From the NCBI GenBank assembly GCA_004802725.1, contig SGPM01000051.1, forward strand, positions 1-64,000: a stretch of DNA of 64,000 nucleotides, written 5' to 3'. Positions 44,729-56,287 of the stretch are shown piece after piece. The notes under the pieces were generated by a model. That model saw only the letters and a program-made list of their open reading frames with translations, made no database searches and was not told the DNA's origin. Made by a program: the position numbers and the translations under genes. This DNA is from Antrodiella citrinella (taxonomy: Eukaryota; Basidiomycota; Agaricomycetes; Polyporales; Steccherinaceae). The first letter of the stretch is position 1; each line of letters begins with the position of its first letter.

Positions 44729-47700
44729 ATGATCACNTTCACGCCCCTCTCAGGTGCTGCTCGGTCCAGTCGGACGACGCCATTAGCCTATCTACTCCAG
44801 GTGGACGACATTCTAATTCTGCTGGACTGCGGTTCACCAGATTGGAGCCCTGAGGATGCTACCTCATCTGCGGTGAAGTCGGAGGATCTGAAGGAGAATA
44901 CGTACCATTGGGAGCAGTATTGCCAAGCATTGAAAGAGTACGTGAAGCATTACCTTAAACCNGTAGCATGTACACCCGCGAATGTCATTTTGTTTTCGAA
45001 TGAAAGTGATGTCGTGAATTCATGTGTGTGCTGCAATGGATGACCTCGTTAATCANAGTCTTTGTCTANAGGAATGCACCGAACATCGACCTGATACTGA
45101 TCTCGCATGGTGACTTAGCTCACTCAGGTCTATTCGCGTATGCGTATGCGCATTGGAATCTNCGAGCACCTGCATATACTACACTCCCCGTCCAGGCTAT
45201 GGCCCGTATCTCCGCCACAGAGGACGTTGAAGGGCTGCGCGACGAAGAGGAATTCTTCAGTGACCCGACTGAATCCCAGGAGCAGGATTCTGCACAAACC
45301 GNCAACGGTGTCGACTCTGAGCAGAANTCGAAATCGCCAATACCCGGAGAGAAACCTCCTGCACGNCCGCGCAAATATGTGGCNACNATACATGAAGTGC
45401 ACGAAGCCTTTGACTCAATCACTGTGCTTCGATATTCTCAACCGTGTCATTTGCAAGGTACGTTCTNGTGTTTGCACTACCTATCATAGCNAACAAATTT
45501 ACATCTTTACATCTTAGGTAAATGNCAGGGTATCACCATTATCCCCTTCAACGCAGGGCATACTCTCGGAGGTACCATATGGAAGATTCGATCCCCTACC
45601 GCTGGCACAGTCCTCTATGCTGTAGACATGAACCATATGCGAGAACGCCATCTGGATGGGACGGTCCTGATACGCTCAACGGGCTCTGGCAGTGCCAACG
45701 TGTTCGAGAGTCTGCAACGACCAGACTTGTTGATCACGGATGCGGAACGAGCTAATGTCACTACAGCTAGACGGAAGGACAGAGATGCTGCTCTACTAGG
45801 TACGCTTCTTTTGCCCTTAGCAGCCGTCTATGTGGCTCAAGTGTTTCCATGTGCAGATTGTATTGACGCTGCGTTGTCGTCTCGTAACTCGGTTCTCATG
45901 CCTTGTGACGCGAGCTCTCGCGTTCTCGAGCTCCTCGTACTCCTAGATCAACATTGGGCTTATTCGCAAGTCAAGTACCCGATTTGTCTCCTCTCAAGAA
46001 CGGGTAGAGAGATGTTGACATTCGTAAGGAGTATGATGGAGTGGTTAGGTGGTACGATAAGCAAAGAGGATGTTGGAGCCAGTGCGGATAGTGGCAAGGG
46101 TAAAGACAGGAAACGAAGGCGGGATGACGATGGTGAGGACGAAGCTCTTGGAGCGTTCGCACTGCGTTTCAAGTCAGTCCATATCTTTCAATCTGAAAGA
46201 CGACTGTATACTAATCCTCGTGACTTATCGCTTATAGAAATTTGGAATTCTTCAACAGTCCCTCGTCCCTGTTACAGACCTACTCGTCAAAACATCCCAA
46301 ACTCATCCTCGCCGTACCTGCTTCACTTTCTCACGGTCCCTCTCGTCTGTTGTTCTCGCAATTCGCGGAGACACCTGACAATGTCATTCTGCTAACGGGC
46401 AGGAGCGAGGAAGGTACTCTGGGACGTCTGCTCTTTAACCGCTGGAACAGCTCACAGAGGGACGATACGAAGTGGGACAGAGGCAAGATCGGGAACAATG
46501 TCATGTTGGATGGGACAATGTATGTCAAGGTACGCTCTGATTTTTCAGTCTTGGTGTACATGATATGAACTTAAACAACTCACCTCACAGGTAAACTCCA
46601 AAATTCCTCTGCAGGGAGAAGAGCTCGATGAGTTCCTCCGTAAAGAGCGAAGTACTCAGGAGAAACAAGCCGCGCAGAAAGCCGCGATGGAACGCCAACA
46701 GCGTATGCTCGAAGCTGATGAAGATGAGAGCGACTCAGACTCGGATTCGGACTCGGACGACGAGAACGAAGTTGAGCAAGCGCTCGGAGAAAGCGACGAA
46801 GAGATGGATACTGCAGCGGATGGTGTGAAAGAATCCAAGCCGCGACGTAAAGGCGGGAAACGACGTGACCCAGACGCGGGAGATTGGGGAGGGTTCGGGC
46901 TGGACACGGACGAAGGCATGACGAAACAATTGCTTTCGTATGATATATACTTGAAGGGCAATGTGTCGAAGGCAACGTCGTTCTTTAAAGCGGAGGGACA
47001 GGCACAGCGGTTCAGGATGTTTCCGTACGTGGAGAAGAAACGACGAGTCGACGAGTACGGAGAAACCATTGACGTAGGAATGTGGCTCCGAAAAGGAAAG
47101 GCCTTGGAAGAAGATACTGAGACGGAAGAGATGAAGGAGATGAAGAGGTTGGCGGAAGATGAGCTGAAGGTAGGTACCCATGGTGTATCGGGAGTAGTCA
47201 TGATCTGACATGGATACTACAGAAAGTGCCTCGAGAGCCTCCCTCGAAATTTGTCTCGTCTCGAATCGAGGTCCAGCTCGCGTGTCGTCTCTTCTTTGTT
47301 GACATAGAAGGTTTGAACGATGGCCGGGCAGTGAAGATGATTGTGCCACAAGTCAATCCTCGCAAGATGGTCAGTCATTGTTCTCTACGCCGGTTCATGA
47401 TACTGACCATTTCTACAGATCATTGTGCATGCACCCGTAACTGCTACTGATGCACTCATAGATAGTTGCGCTGGAATTCGGGCAATGACGAAAGACATTT
47501 ATGCCCCGGGCCAGCAGGAAAGCATCCAGATTGGTCAACAGACCAATAGCTTCTCCATATCCCTGACGGACGAGCTGTTGGCAACCATCAAAATGTCGAG
47601 GGTAAGCCGTCTGTCCGCAGTCTGTTAACCGGTCTCTGACGGGCCCTGCGCAGTTTGAAGACAATGAAGTCGGGTTCGTCACAGGACGCATTTCCACCTT

Positions 47701-48082
47701 GGCCAGTTCAACTATTCCGGTTTTGGAGCCTGTGGTTGCGGGGACAGCGACCGGTCCCTCGAATACCCGCAAACTACTGCGAGGACGTATGCTCGGTGCT
47801 CGACCAACTGCGCCCCTCCCCCGATCGACTATGATCGGAGAACTCAAGCTGACTGCATTGAAGGCGCGTCTAGCTGCCGTTGGCGTTCAAGCAGACTTCA
47901 TCGGAGAAGGAGTGTTGATATGTGGTGCGGCCAAGCGGGGTTCATCGTTGGATGGACTGGACAACACGGTGGCCGTGAAGAAGACGGCTCGAGGCCGCAT
48001 TGAATTGGAGGGCGCTGTGTCGGACGTGTACTACACCGTGCGGCGAGAGGTGTATAATCTACACGCGCTTGTTGCTGCGTAA
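44729..48082 (+). CDS. CFT2: Cleavage and polyadenylation factor subunit 2 (CPSF100/Cft2)
   Basis: Nine exons: 44729-44937, 45072-45457, 45518-45799, 45857-46172, 46238-46529, 46591-47169, 47223-47369, 47419-47601 and 47654-48082; 940 aa. A metallo-beta-lactamase domain (LLDCGSPDW, LILISHGDLAHSGLF, ITIIPFNAGHTLGGTIWKI) is followed by the beta-CASP region (DLLITDAERANVTT, SSRVLELLVLLDQHW) and a long C-terminal part with an acidic Ser/Asp insert (ESDSDSDSDSDDENE). The zinc site HxHxDH of the nuclease CPSF73 is changed to SHGDLAH, so it is the non-catalytic partner, as in all CPSF100. About ten single N bases lie in exons 1 to 3 and in introns 1 and 2; frames are kept. Confidence 0.93.
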
Positions 48083-48386
48083 GATGACATTCAAGTTGTT
48101 GAGTTCTATGTATATGTATGGTATCTACGTTTGCTTTCGAGTCTTTTCCTCCAAGTCTCTATTCATGTGGTCGTCCGCGGTGGTGCAATGCCCGAGTCAA
48201 AAAGGATGTGAGAAGAAGTCGGGTCCGAGTGCCCGGCGACTCTCAGGCCTCAGAGACGCTGTTTGCTGTGACTGGATTCTCATGATCAGCGACTACGTAC
48301 TGACTGTGAGAGGAATCTCGAAGGGGGCCTTGGGTTTGCATACTATATAAGACCCTGACATGCAGATCTTATGTTGATCCCAAGAC
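48083..48386. other. Promoter region of P450 copy 2, 304 bp
   Basis: Between CPSF2 and the second P450, same strand. Holds the TATA-like site listed separately. No gene seen. Confidence 0.45.
48344..48350 (+). promoter_or_regulatory. TATA-like box before P450 copy 2
   Basis: TATATAA ends 36 nt before the start codon at 48387. If it is used, transcription would start close to the ATG and the leader would be very short, or the true start is the next ATG (48393). Sequence match only. Confidence 0.4.
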
Positions 48387-50941
48387 ATGATCATGCGCGT
48401 CCCTCCTGGTGCTCCGCATGTCCTGCGGTTTCTCCTCGCCTTGTCTGTCCCTGTTGTCTTTATCTACATATGCTCGTACTTTGTGAACATCCCCACCTGG
48501 GCACTCATCTTGCTTCAGGTGGTCAGTGTGCCGGCTTATGTGGCGGCTCGCCTCACCAACAGGCACTACCGTCAAGTTCGCGCCGCAGCTCGGTACGGGG
48601 CGGTCTTACCTCCCGCCCACAATGGAAAGCAGTTTGCCAACTTTGATGTCCTCGTCAAGTTCCAAAACATCTACAAGAATGGTTATCCCGGTGCGTTCAG
48701 AACTTGGCCTTATTACACGCAGGCGGAGCATCAGGAATGTCTAACGTCCGTGTACAGGGGACGGTTTGACGGAAGTGCACGCAGAGCTCGGAGGCACGTT
48801 CAACTTGGCAATACTATGGGACACCACCGTTATAACCAACGATGCAAACATTATCAAAGTGCGCCATGTACCGTTCCTCGCTCATCGAATGCTAACCGAT
48901 GTTTACTTGTCAGGCGGTCCTTGCTACTGATTTTAGCAACTTCATCAAAGGCAAGCACTTCCAGGCCTTCATGTACTCGGTACTGGGTACGGGTGTCTTC
49001 AATGCGGACGGTACGTCCTGCAATATTTCATCGTTGATTCCGGTCTATTCAGCTTTGTATTCAATCCTCTAGGTGAAATGTGGAAGTCAGTTTGTTCCAA
49101 CGGCCGCCGAATTGTCCATTTACTGACGGGCCGTATTTGTGTACCAGGTTCCACCGTTCGATGACCCGACCATTCTTTAGTCGTGATCGAATCAGTCACT
49201 TCGATATCTTCGAAAGACATGCAGGTCAGCCTGAGGAATCACTCGTCATCGCAAAGCTTCGTGACTGACGCGTCAATGAACCATGATAAAGATGAAGCAA
49301 TTATCAAGATGAAACAGCGCCTTCAGGAAGGACATGCTGTGGATTTCCAGGTAACGAGTCCTTCCGTTTGCAATGTGGTCTCTTTGTAGACGAGCTAACT
49401 CACTGAACCTAGGATCTTATTTCTCGGTTCACTCTGGACTCTGCGACCGAGTTCCTCTTTGGTGTCTCCGTCAACAGTCAGAAGTCCCCGCTTCCATACC
49501 CTCCTCGCTCTGCTGCCGCCGCCCACCAGCAGGAGAATGCGGCTTTCGCTGATCAATTCGTACGCGCATTCTCTCGGGTACAGGATACCATTGCGGCACG
49601 CGGTCGTCTTGGTTATATTTGGCCTTTCCTAGAGATATTCTCAGACAAGACTGCTGATGACATGAAGGTCGTTGACTCGCTCTTGAACCCCATCCTGGAA
49701 AAGGCTTTGGAACACGCGAGGAACGAGAAGTCTGCTGGCCTGCGCAAGGACAACGAAGTCGAAGATGTTCACGAGGACGACACTTTCTTGGATCACTTGG
49801 TACGCTGCACCACGGGTCAGTATTCAGTATCATTATTTGTCTCTCACCGTGTTGACTTCGTCTTCTGCAGACAAGCAAGTCCTCCATGACGAGATCTTGA
49901 ACCTGCTGATCGCAGGACGCGACACTACTGCCGGCACCCTGACGTTCTCCATCTACTTCTTGTGCATGTACCCCGACATTCTTGCACGGCTGCGCAGAGA
50001 AATCTTGGAGGCTGTGGGACCCTATCGGAGGCCGGATTATGATGACATAAAGGACATGAAATACCTTCGGGCCTTCTTAAACGGTACGAGGTCACAAGTT
50101 CACCGCAGTAGTACTGCTAACATCTGATTTTTGTCCGGTGTAGAGGTTATGCGGTTGTACCCGGCGGTGTAAGTACAGTTGTATTCACGCTCTTACTGCT
50201 GCGCTGACCATACTTATGACGGTCTAGTCCTTTCAATGTCCGGTATGTAGCCATTCATGACCGTGACGTCCTCGTCTCGGTCTTCTGACCGTAGCTACAT
50301 CAGATATTCTATCGACGATACCACCGTTCCCAACCCAGATCCTAATGGAAAGCCGTTCTTCGTACCAGCGGGGACTCCGTACGTCAACAGTTCCAGCATG
50401 TCGTAGCTATACTGAAGAAGGTACTCTCTAGTGTCACCTACTCTGTGCTCCTCATGCATCGCAGGACGGACTACTGGGGAGAAGATGGTTTGTCACGCCA
50501 TATTGTTATTCGTTTTCACAATTTAATCAATCATGCTTGCAGCTCACGTCTTCGATCCGGACCGCTTCCTCGACGATCGAATTCAGCTCCTCCTCGCCAA
50601 TCCCTTCATATTCCTTCCTTTCAATGCCGGCCCTCGAATCTGCCTAGGACAACAATTCGCATACAACGAGATGTCTTTCTTCTTGATCCGCCTCCTCCAG
50701 AATTTCTCGTCCATGGACTTGCGTCCCGAGAGTCAAGATCCGGCGACGCTGCCTCCGAAGGAATGGTCGAAATTCCCTGGCAGGAAAGGCATTGATAAGA
50801 TGTTCCCCAAGTCGCATTTGACAGCCTACGCAAATGTGAGTATATTGTGTCGAATATGTGGCCTGTTGTCTTACGTTTTGTCGAATACAGGGCGGAATGT
50901 GGGTGTCGATGAAAGAAGCCGACGTTACAGATACAGCTTGA
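48387..50941 (+). CDS. Cytochrome P450, CYP63-like, copy 2
   Basis: Fourteen exons: 48387-48690, 48758-48858, 48914-49010, 49073-49085, 49148-49224, 49292-49350, 49413-49815, 49871-50083, 50144-50168, 50228-50242, 50304-50378, 50432-50487, 50543-50835 and 50891-50941; 593 aa. Two hydrophobic N-terminal segments, helix I AGRDTTA, ExxR in NEVMRLYPA and heme loop [17 protein letters not shown] are all present. It shares exon lengths 101, 13, 77, 213, 25 and 56 nt with copy 1, 13.7 kb away. Exon 97 nt equals 37 + 60 of copy 1, and 15 + 75 equals the 90-nt exon of copy 1. The intron homologous to the GC-AG intron of copy 1 has a normal GT donor. Confidence 0.92.
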
Positions 50942-51069
50942 GATTCCTGAAGAACGGCTTGGAGCAAACTCAGCTATTTTAGGTCTACAATGGATTTCAG
51001 TATAACCAGTTTTCAGGTGTCAGGTTCTTTACAAGTACACATATTCGACAGCTTTGTCGTACGATTTAA

Positions 51070-53886
51070 TTATGCAGTCTTCCCAGAATCTTCTTTCAAG
51101 CTCACGATGCGGTTCAATACCAACCTGTCGCCCTCCTTCCACTTCGGTTCAGCACCCTCAGCTTCGTCCAGACACGCCAGCTTCGACTCCCTGTCCACGG
51201 CGAAGTACGCCACGCGTAACCCCTGGAATCGGATAGCCTCCATACCGACGAGCTGTTCATCTGTCGCTTTCGGTGTCCCGTCATCCGTATGCTCACTCTC
51301 GCCCGCGCTCTTCAACGCCTTCTCCGTCCTCGCCTTACTCTCTTTCTTAGCCTGAGCGTACAGCTGCTTCGCCAACGGCCAAAATCCAACCTCGATCATC
51401 GCGTGCGTGTGCGTGTCCAAGCTATGCGGGTTGATGTCGGCTTTAAAGTCAGGAACGGCAGCGAGGGGGTTGTCGCTCTTGAACAGCTGGTGGAACACGC
51501 GTGTTTCGTCGACGCGGACAGGGCTGCCCGACGGTTTGTGTTCCGCGACCCACTGGATGAACGCTTTCGGCTTCTTGCTTGCCGCAGGGCCGTCGTTCTC
51601 GAGCTTGCAGATGAGCTCGGTGACTTCGCCTGTGGCTGGGTCTGTCTTGTACGATGTGCAGGTGATAGGGTAGGGAGCTTGGAAGAGACCGACGGTCTTT
51701 TCTGGGGCAAGGCGGAAGTAGTCCTTCGAGTCCTCTAGACGGAAGTCATCTGCGTCAATGTAGAGAGTGCGCGTGAACGGTATCTTGGACGTGCCGAGCT
51801 CGGGAACCTTCGGGTGAAGCGGCTTCTCGAGCAGTTGGAAGTAGTCTTTGGGCAGATTCTCAATAGTAACCTTTAACGGCTTGAGTACCATGAGCAAACG
51901 AGGTGCGGTGCTCTCAAGATACTGTCTGACAGCCTGTTCGAATCGAGAGACCTGGATGTTAGAGGCTGCGGTCGAGACACCGAGCCCGTTGACAAAGGAA
52001 ATGATTGCGCCAGGAGGGACACCACGGCGACGCAGGGCGATCAGGGTGTACAGTCTGGGGTCATCCCAGTCGCTGACGTATCCCTCCTTGACAAGAGAAA
52101 GAATTTTGCGTTTGGAGTTGATGGTTCCGGTCACGTTCAGACGTCCGAACTCAGACTGTTTGGGCTTGTAAATCTCCAAAGCGTCGCAGAGCCATTCATA
52201 CGACTCTCGGGACGCGACGAACTCGGTTGTGCAAAGCGAATGCCTGATAGAGTAACGATGAGCTTTATCAGCAAATGTAATAGAATATATGACGTACGAG
52301 ATGTTCTCAAAGCTATCACACAAGCAATGCGTGAAATCATAGGTGGGGTACATCTTCCACTTATCGTGCGTCCTGTGATGAGGTGCATTGAGCACTCGGT
52401 ATGCCACCAGATCCCACATCATGGTGTTTCCGGATTCCAAATCCATCTTCATCCGCAGAATGGCCTCGCCAGACTTGTATAGTCCTGTCCGCATCTTCTC
52501 GAACTCCGCCAGAGACTCGGATACTGGCCGTGTTCGGTGCGCACAGGCTTTACGAGGACCGCGCTCATCACCTCCACGATTGGCATAGATCTCCTCCGCT
52601 ATAACGAAGAAGACAGATGAGAAAGATTCACGAGAAGAGCTGATCTGAACACACCTGTGCAATGGCATACATAGCCCTTGTCCCTCTTGATCAGTTCTAC
52701 GGCGAGAGCGTACAGGTCATCGAAATGATCACTTGAATACGTGATCTTCCAAGGCTCGAATCCAAGCCATCGAACAGACTGCAATATGCTCTCGAAATAT
52801 CGACCCTCTTCAGCTTCAGGATTGGTATCATCGAAGCGGAGGTAAGTCTTTCCACCGTGGTGTGCTGCGTATCCAAAGTTGATGAAGATAGCCTTGGAGT
52901 GCCCGACGTGAAGGAAACCGTTAGGTTCCGGAGGGAATCGCGTGAAGACAAGCCCACCAGTAGCAGCCAGATGCTGCTCGCGAAGGTGTGGGTGGAGCTG
53001 AGGGTTCTCACCAGGTTTGTGGAGATGACCAAGGAACCCTTCAGAGAACACAGATCTCGATGTGGAAGCAGCTGGTGCCTCGGTCTCTCCCTTCGCAGGC
53101 GCTTTGTGTGCAGCATCCTTCTTGGGTTCCTGATTCATGATACTATCAGGGTGAGTTGTATGTATAGTAAGGTTTGAAAAGAATGGACGTACCTTCCCCT
53201 TTGGTTTCGCTGCCTCCTTTGCGCCAAACTTCTGTGTGAAGGCGGTCTCCACCGCGTTCTTCACGTCGAGAGGGCTTGCCCATCGAAGATCTGGCAAGCC
53301 CTTCAGGCCACTAATGACGGCACCCAAATTGGCCCAGCCAGATGCGGCGCTGGAGGTAATGTAGGCGGTCGCATGAGCGGCGATCTCAGCAGGGGTAATA
53401 GTGAACCCTGCACACAAAAAGCATTAGCCAAAGCCTCACTCGTATACTTGAAATTTACGCACCTACGCCACATTGCTTGTCAAAATCGACATGATCGATG
53501 GGTAACGCGTTTGCTTCTAGGTATTTCGCAGCAGCTGAGATAGTAAATGCAGTAAATTCAATGGTCATGCAAGTAGGGGACGAAAAACACGTACCAGTCA
53601 CTTGGTCTGTACTCTTCAATCTTCCGTCCAAGATCGCATCTACGGCGTACGTCCTCTCGGGTACAGCCAACTTCGATCCTGAAACAGCAAGGGCAGCAAA
53701 CAAGACCGCCTGCTTTTCCTCTACATTTTTGCCTTTGAGTCCATGTTTATCGATGATCTCCCGGAGAGTAGCAGCGCCCTTCGGGTTTTTGGCTGCCTCC
53801 GCCGCTTTTGCCTGAGTTAGTCCTAGCGACTTGAACAACTCGATTAGTTCTGTCGTTTCTGAAGATGGAGTTGATTTTGGAGGCAT
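51070..53886 (-). CDS. GLN4: Glutaminyl-tRNA synthetase
   Basis: Six exons: 53886-53595, 53534-53463, 53407-53193, 53129-52655, 52598-52298 and 52243-51070; 842 aa. The non-catalytic N-terminal domain of eukaryotic GlnRS ([20 protein letters not shown]) precedes a Lys/Ala-rich linker. The class I signature is [15 protein letters not shown], with [18 protein letters not shown] after it, and the KMSKR-like site is GTINSKRKI. The C-terminal anticodon-binding barrels follow, ending at [10 protein letters not shown]. The enzyme charges tRNA-Gln with glutamine. Acceptor 53129 (atgaatcag) was chosen by frame; the nearer tgatag acceptor breaks it. Codon use is C-rich at third positions, as in strongly expressed genes. 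Confidence 0.96.
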
Positions 53887-54150
53887 CGCAGGTAGCAATG
53901 AATGGCAAAATAGGGTATCTGTGATGAGGGTACTTGGAAGCTATTGCCCAAGTTTCTGTCGTCTGACACTGACTCTGAAGGACTCGACTCGTTATCTTAT
54001 CGGCCATAGCTACCGAAGATCTAAAGATCAGGATCGAGATCGAGAGCCTGGCTTCTATACGGTATCTTCAAACAGCTGCTTTCTAGTATTGGACTCGGAA
54101 GTGAACGTTTGAGCACTGAATATTGGACCTGCGCGACTGTCATTGCATCT

Positions 54151-55930
54151 CTATACGTGGACAATAACGTCGCCAGCCTCTCCAACAAACATCTTGTCCC
54201 ACTTCGTGCCATTGTTCTTCCCTATATCTTTCTTCTGCTTGATCTCCTCGTCCCGAACATGTAGGCCTGCCAGTGTACGCTCAAAATCGTCCCCAGACTC
54301 CAAGAAGGAGCTGGACAGTTCATTGATGACGTTCAGAAATATCTGGGAATCACGGGCACCCTTGCCCCATGGAAACAAGATGCCAGCATCCGAGAACGAG
54401 GTATGTCTTGCGCGGATGAGCGACAGTAGTCTGACTGGGGGTTCGTCTTTGGTGGTCGGTTCACTGCTTGAATGCGGCTGTTTCCAAACGTCTGTCAATT
54501 CCTTGAGTCTAGTGAAGTGGTCTTCCCAGAGCGTGAACCCCTCAGAGTTCAGTAAGAGTAGCTTGGGAACCGGTCTCGGGGAAGCGTCGATAGATTTCTC
54601 GACTTGCCAAGGGGTGGGTCCCGGGCTGGGCAGTGGTTCCAACCAAGGATCCAGTGAAATGGCATGTGTCACTGGCAATGGATCGAATTCCATTCCAGCC
54701 AATGTAGGAGGGGGCTGGGAAAGAAGGGAAAGCTGCTCGTGTTCTTCAGTACTGTCTTTTGGTGGTATGAACACAGGGTACGTACAACAGTTGCACCTCC
54801 AAATGAGTGTCCCGTGAGGTGCACACTCTCGTCGCACCGGAGTTTCGATGAAGAGCCTTCGTCCTTCATCCAGCTCTTCCAAAATGCAGCGTCGTCAGAC
54901 CTTTCGTTGAGCTTGAAGTTCCAAGGCCCCTCTACGGTGTGCAGCTCGTTGCAATCTAAATCATCTGTGAACCATGTAAGCTCACAGTTGCACAGCATCT
55001 GAGCAAGTTCGTACCAGCTAGCGTGGAACCCTGCCTCTCAATAAGATCTCTAAAACGTGTACATGCCAGATATATTTCTAATCGTCGGAGTTCGAGTTGT
55101 TCTGTGCGCAGAAGGAATTTGTCGTCAACTTCGGTTTGATTTTCCTGACTAGAAACAGATGTAATCAATTACAGGAAGACCCCACCGATCGAAACAAACT
55201 CACTAGGCATCTTCAGGCTTCAGATAATACTCATACTCCGGGGTAAATGGTGTCTGAGACCCAGGTACGGGAGTTCGAGCCATGATGAAAGGTGACGAGC
55301 CATCGTGATGCTCAATAGCAAGTACAACATTGCCCTGAGAGGCAAGTCGAGAGCAGAAGTGACTGTAGTTTGTGCGCGTGCCCCCAAGCCCATGTGAGAA
55401 AATGACGAGTGGCCATCGCTTTCGAGAGGCTTCCAACCTTTCGCTGGGATTCAGTAGTCGTGCATTGGTGTACACAGGAATCTGAGATGTAGATTAGTAC
55501 CCTGCATGAGACATGACGTGCATTTCGGCTCACCTTTACGCGAGAAGCTATTCCACCTAAAACCCACCACAATATGAAGAAGGACCACCCCGCGAACTTG
55601 GAATAGCCACGCAATGTCTCTTTGGCGGGACTGTTATTCAATTTTGAGCTAGTGACTAACATATAGGTCATGAACATACCAGACGTACCTGCTCAACCAA
55701 TGCAGGCCCTTCCAGGGTTTCCTGCGCAGTGGTGACTGCGACACATCCGCAGGATAGTAAGCAGTGAAAACTACCTCTTTCAATGTCAAAGCCGGTGCAT
55801 GCGCTGCCCCACCGTTGGAGGCGTTAGGTCTCAACTTTGACCTGCCCACGATATGACCTTCACCGAACGACGTGGCAAAGGTCGTGGCACCGACCACATA
55901 CTTTCCGAGAATATCAGGTAGGGTCCACAT
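54151..55930 (-). CDS. Platelet-activating-factor acetylhydrolase family (isoform II-like)
   Basis: Six exons: 55930-55689, 55630-55534, 55481-55204, 55148-55015, 54964-54786 and 54714-54151; 497 aa. Phospholipase A2-like alpha/beta hydrolase: oxyanion region [14 protein letters not shown], nucleophile GHSFGGATV, acid in [14 protein letters not shown] and histidine in RARHTSFSD. Between strand and nucleophile lies [12 protein letters not shown]. Members cleave short or oxidised acyl chains from the sn-2 position of phospholipids. A hydrophobic stretch early ([18 protein letters not shown]) may be a membrane anchor. The three catalytic positions appear intact. Confidence 0.92.
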
Positions 55931-56287
55931 AGACTGCGAAGCGAAGAAAGGGAAGGGAAGTCGTGTGAGTTCCTGCGCATCATGATAGAGTGTACTGTAT
56001 TTGATATGTTTGCGCTGTCGGAGGCAGAGGCGCGATCATTTTGTGTCTTGACTCCAACCCAAATCTAGGGTTTAGTAGCCACACCTACTAATCCGTTCTT
56101 CAGTCAAACGAAGTTTCTAAACACAACTAACAAATGATATATGCAAATGGGTCCGGTTGAAGTCCGCACTACCAGGTACATTGAAACCCAATATACACAA
56201 CAACGTTAAGAAGAAAGCTGATAAATAGATGACAAGGCTGATATACAACAAACAAATGAGTGAGAGAGCAGTAAGTGATGCAACCGC
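55931..56287. other. Intergenic, 357 bp
   Basis: Upstream of the PAF acetylhydrolase gene and downstream of the GH79 gene, both minus strand. AT-rich near 56100-56240. No gene seen. Confidence 0.45.
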
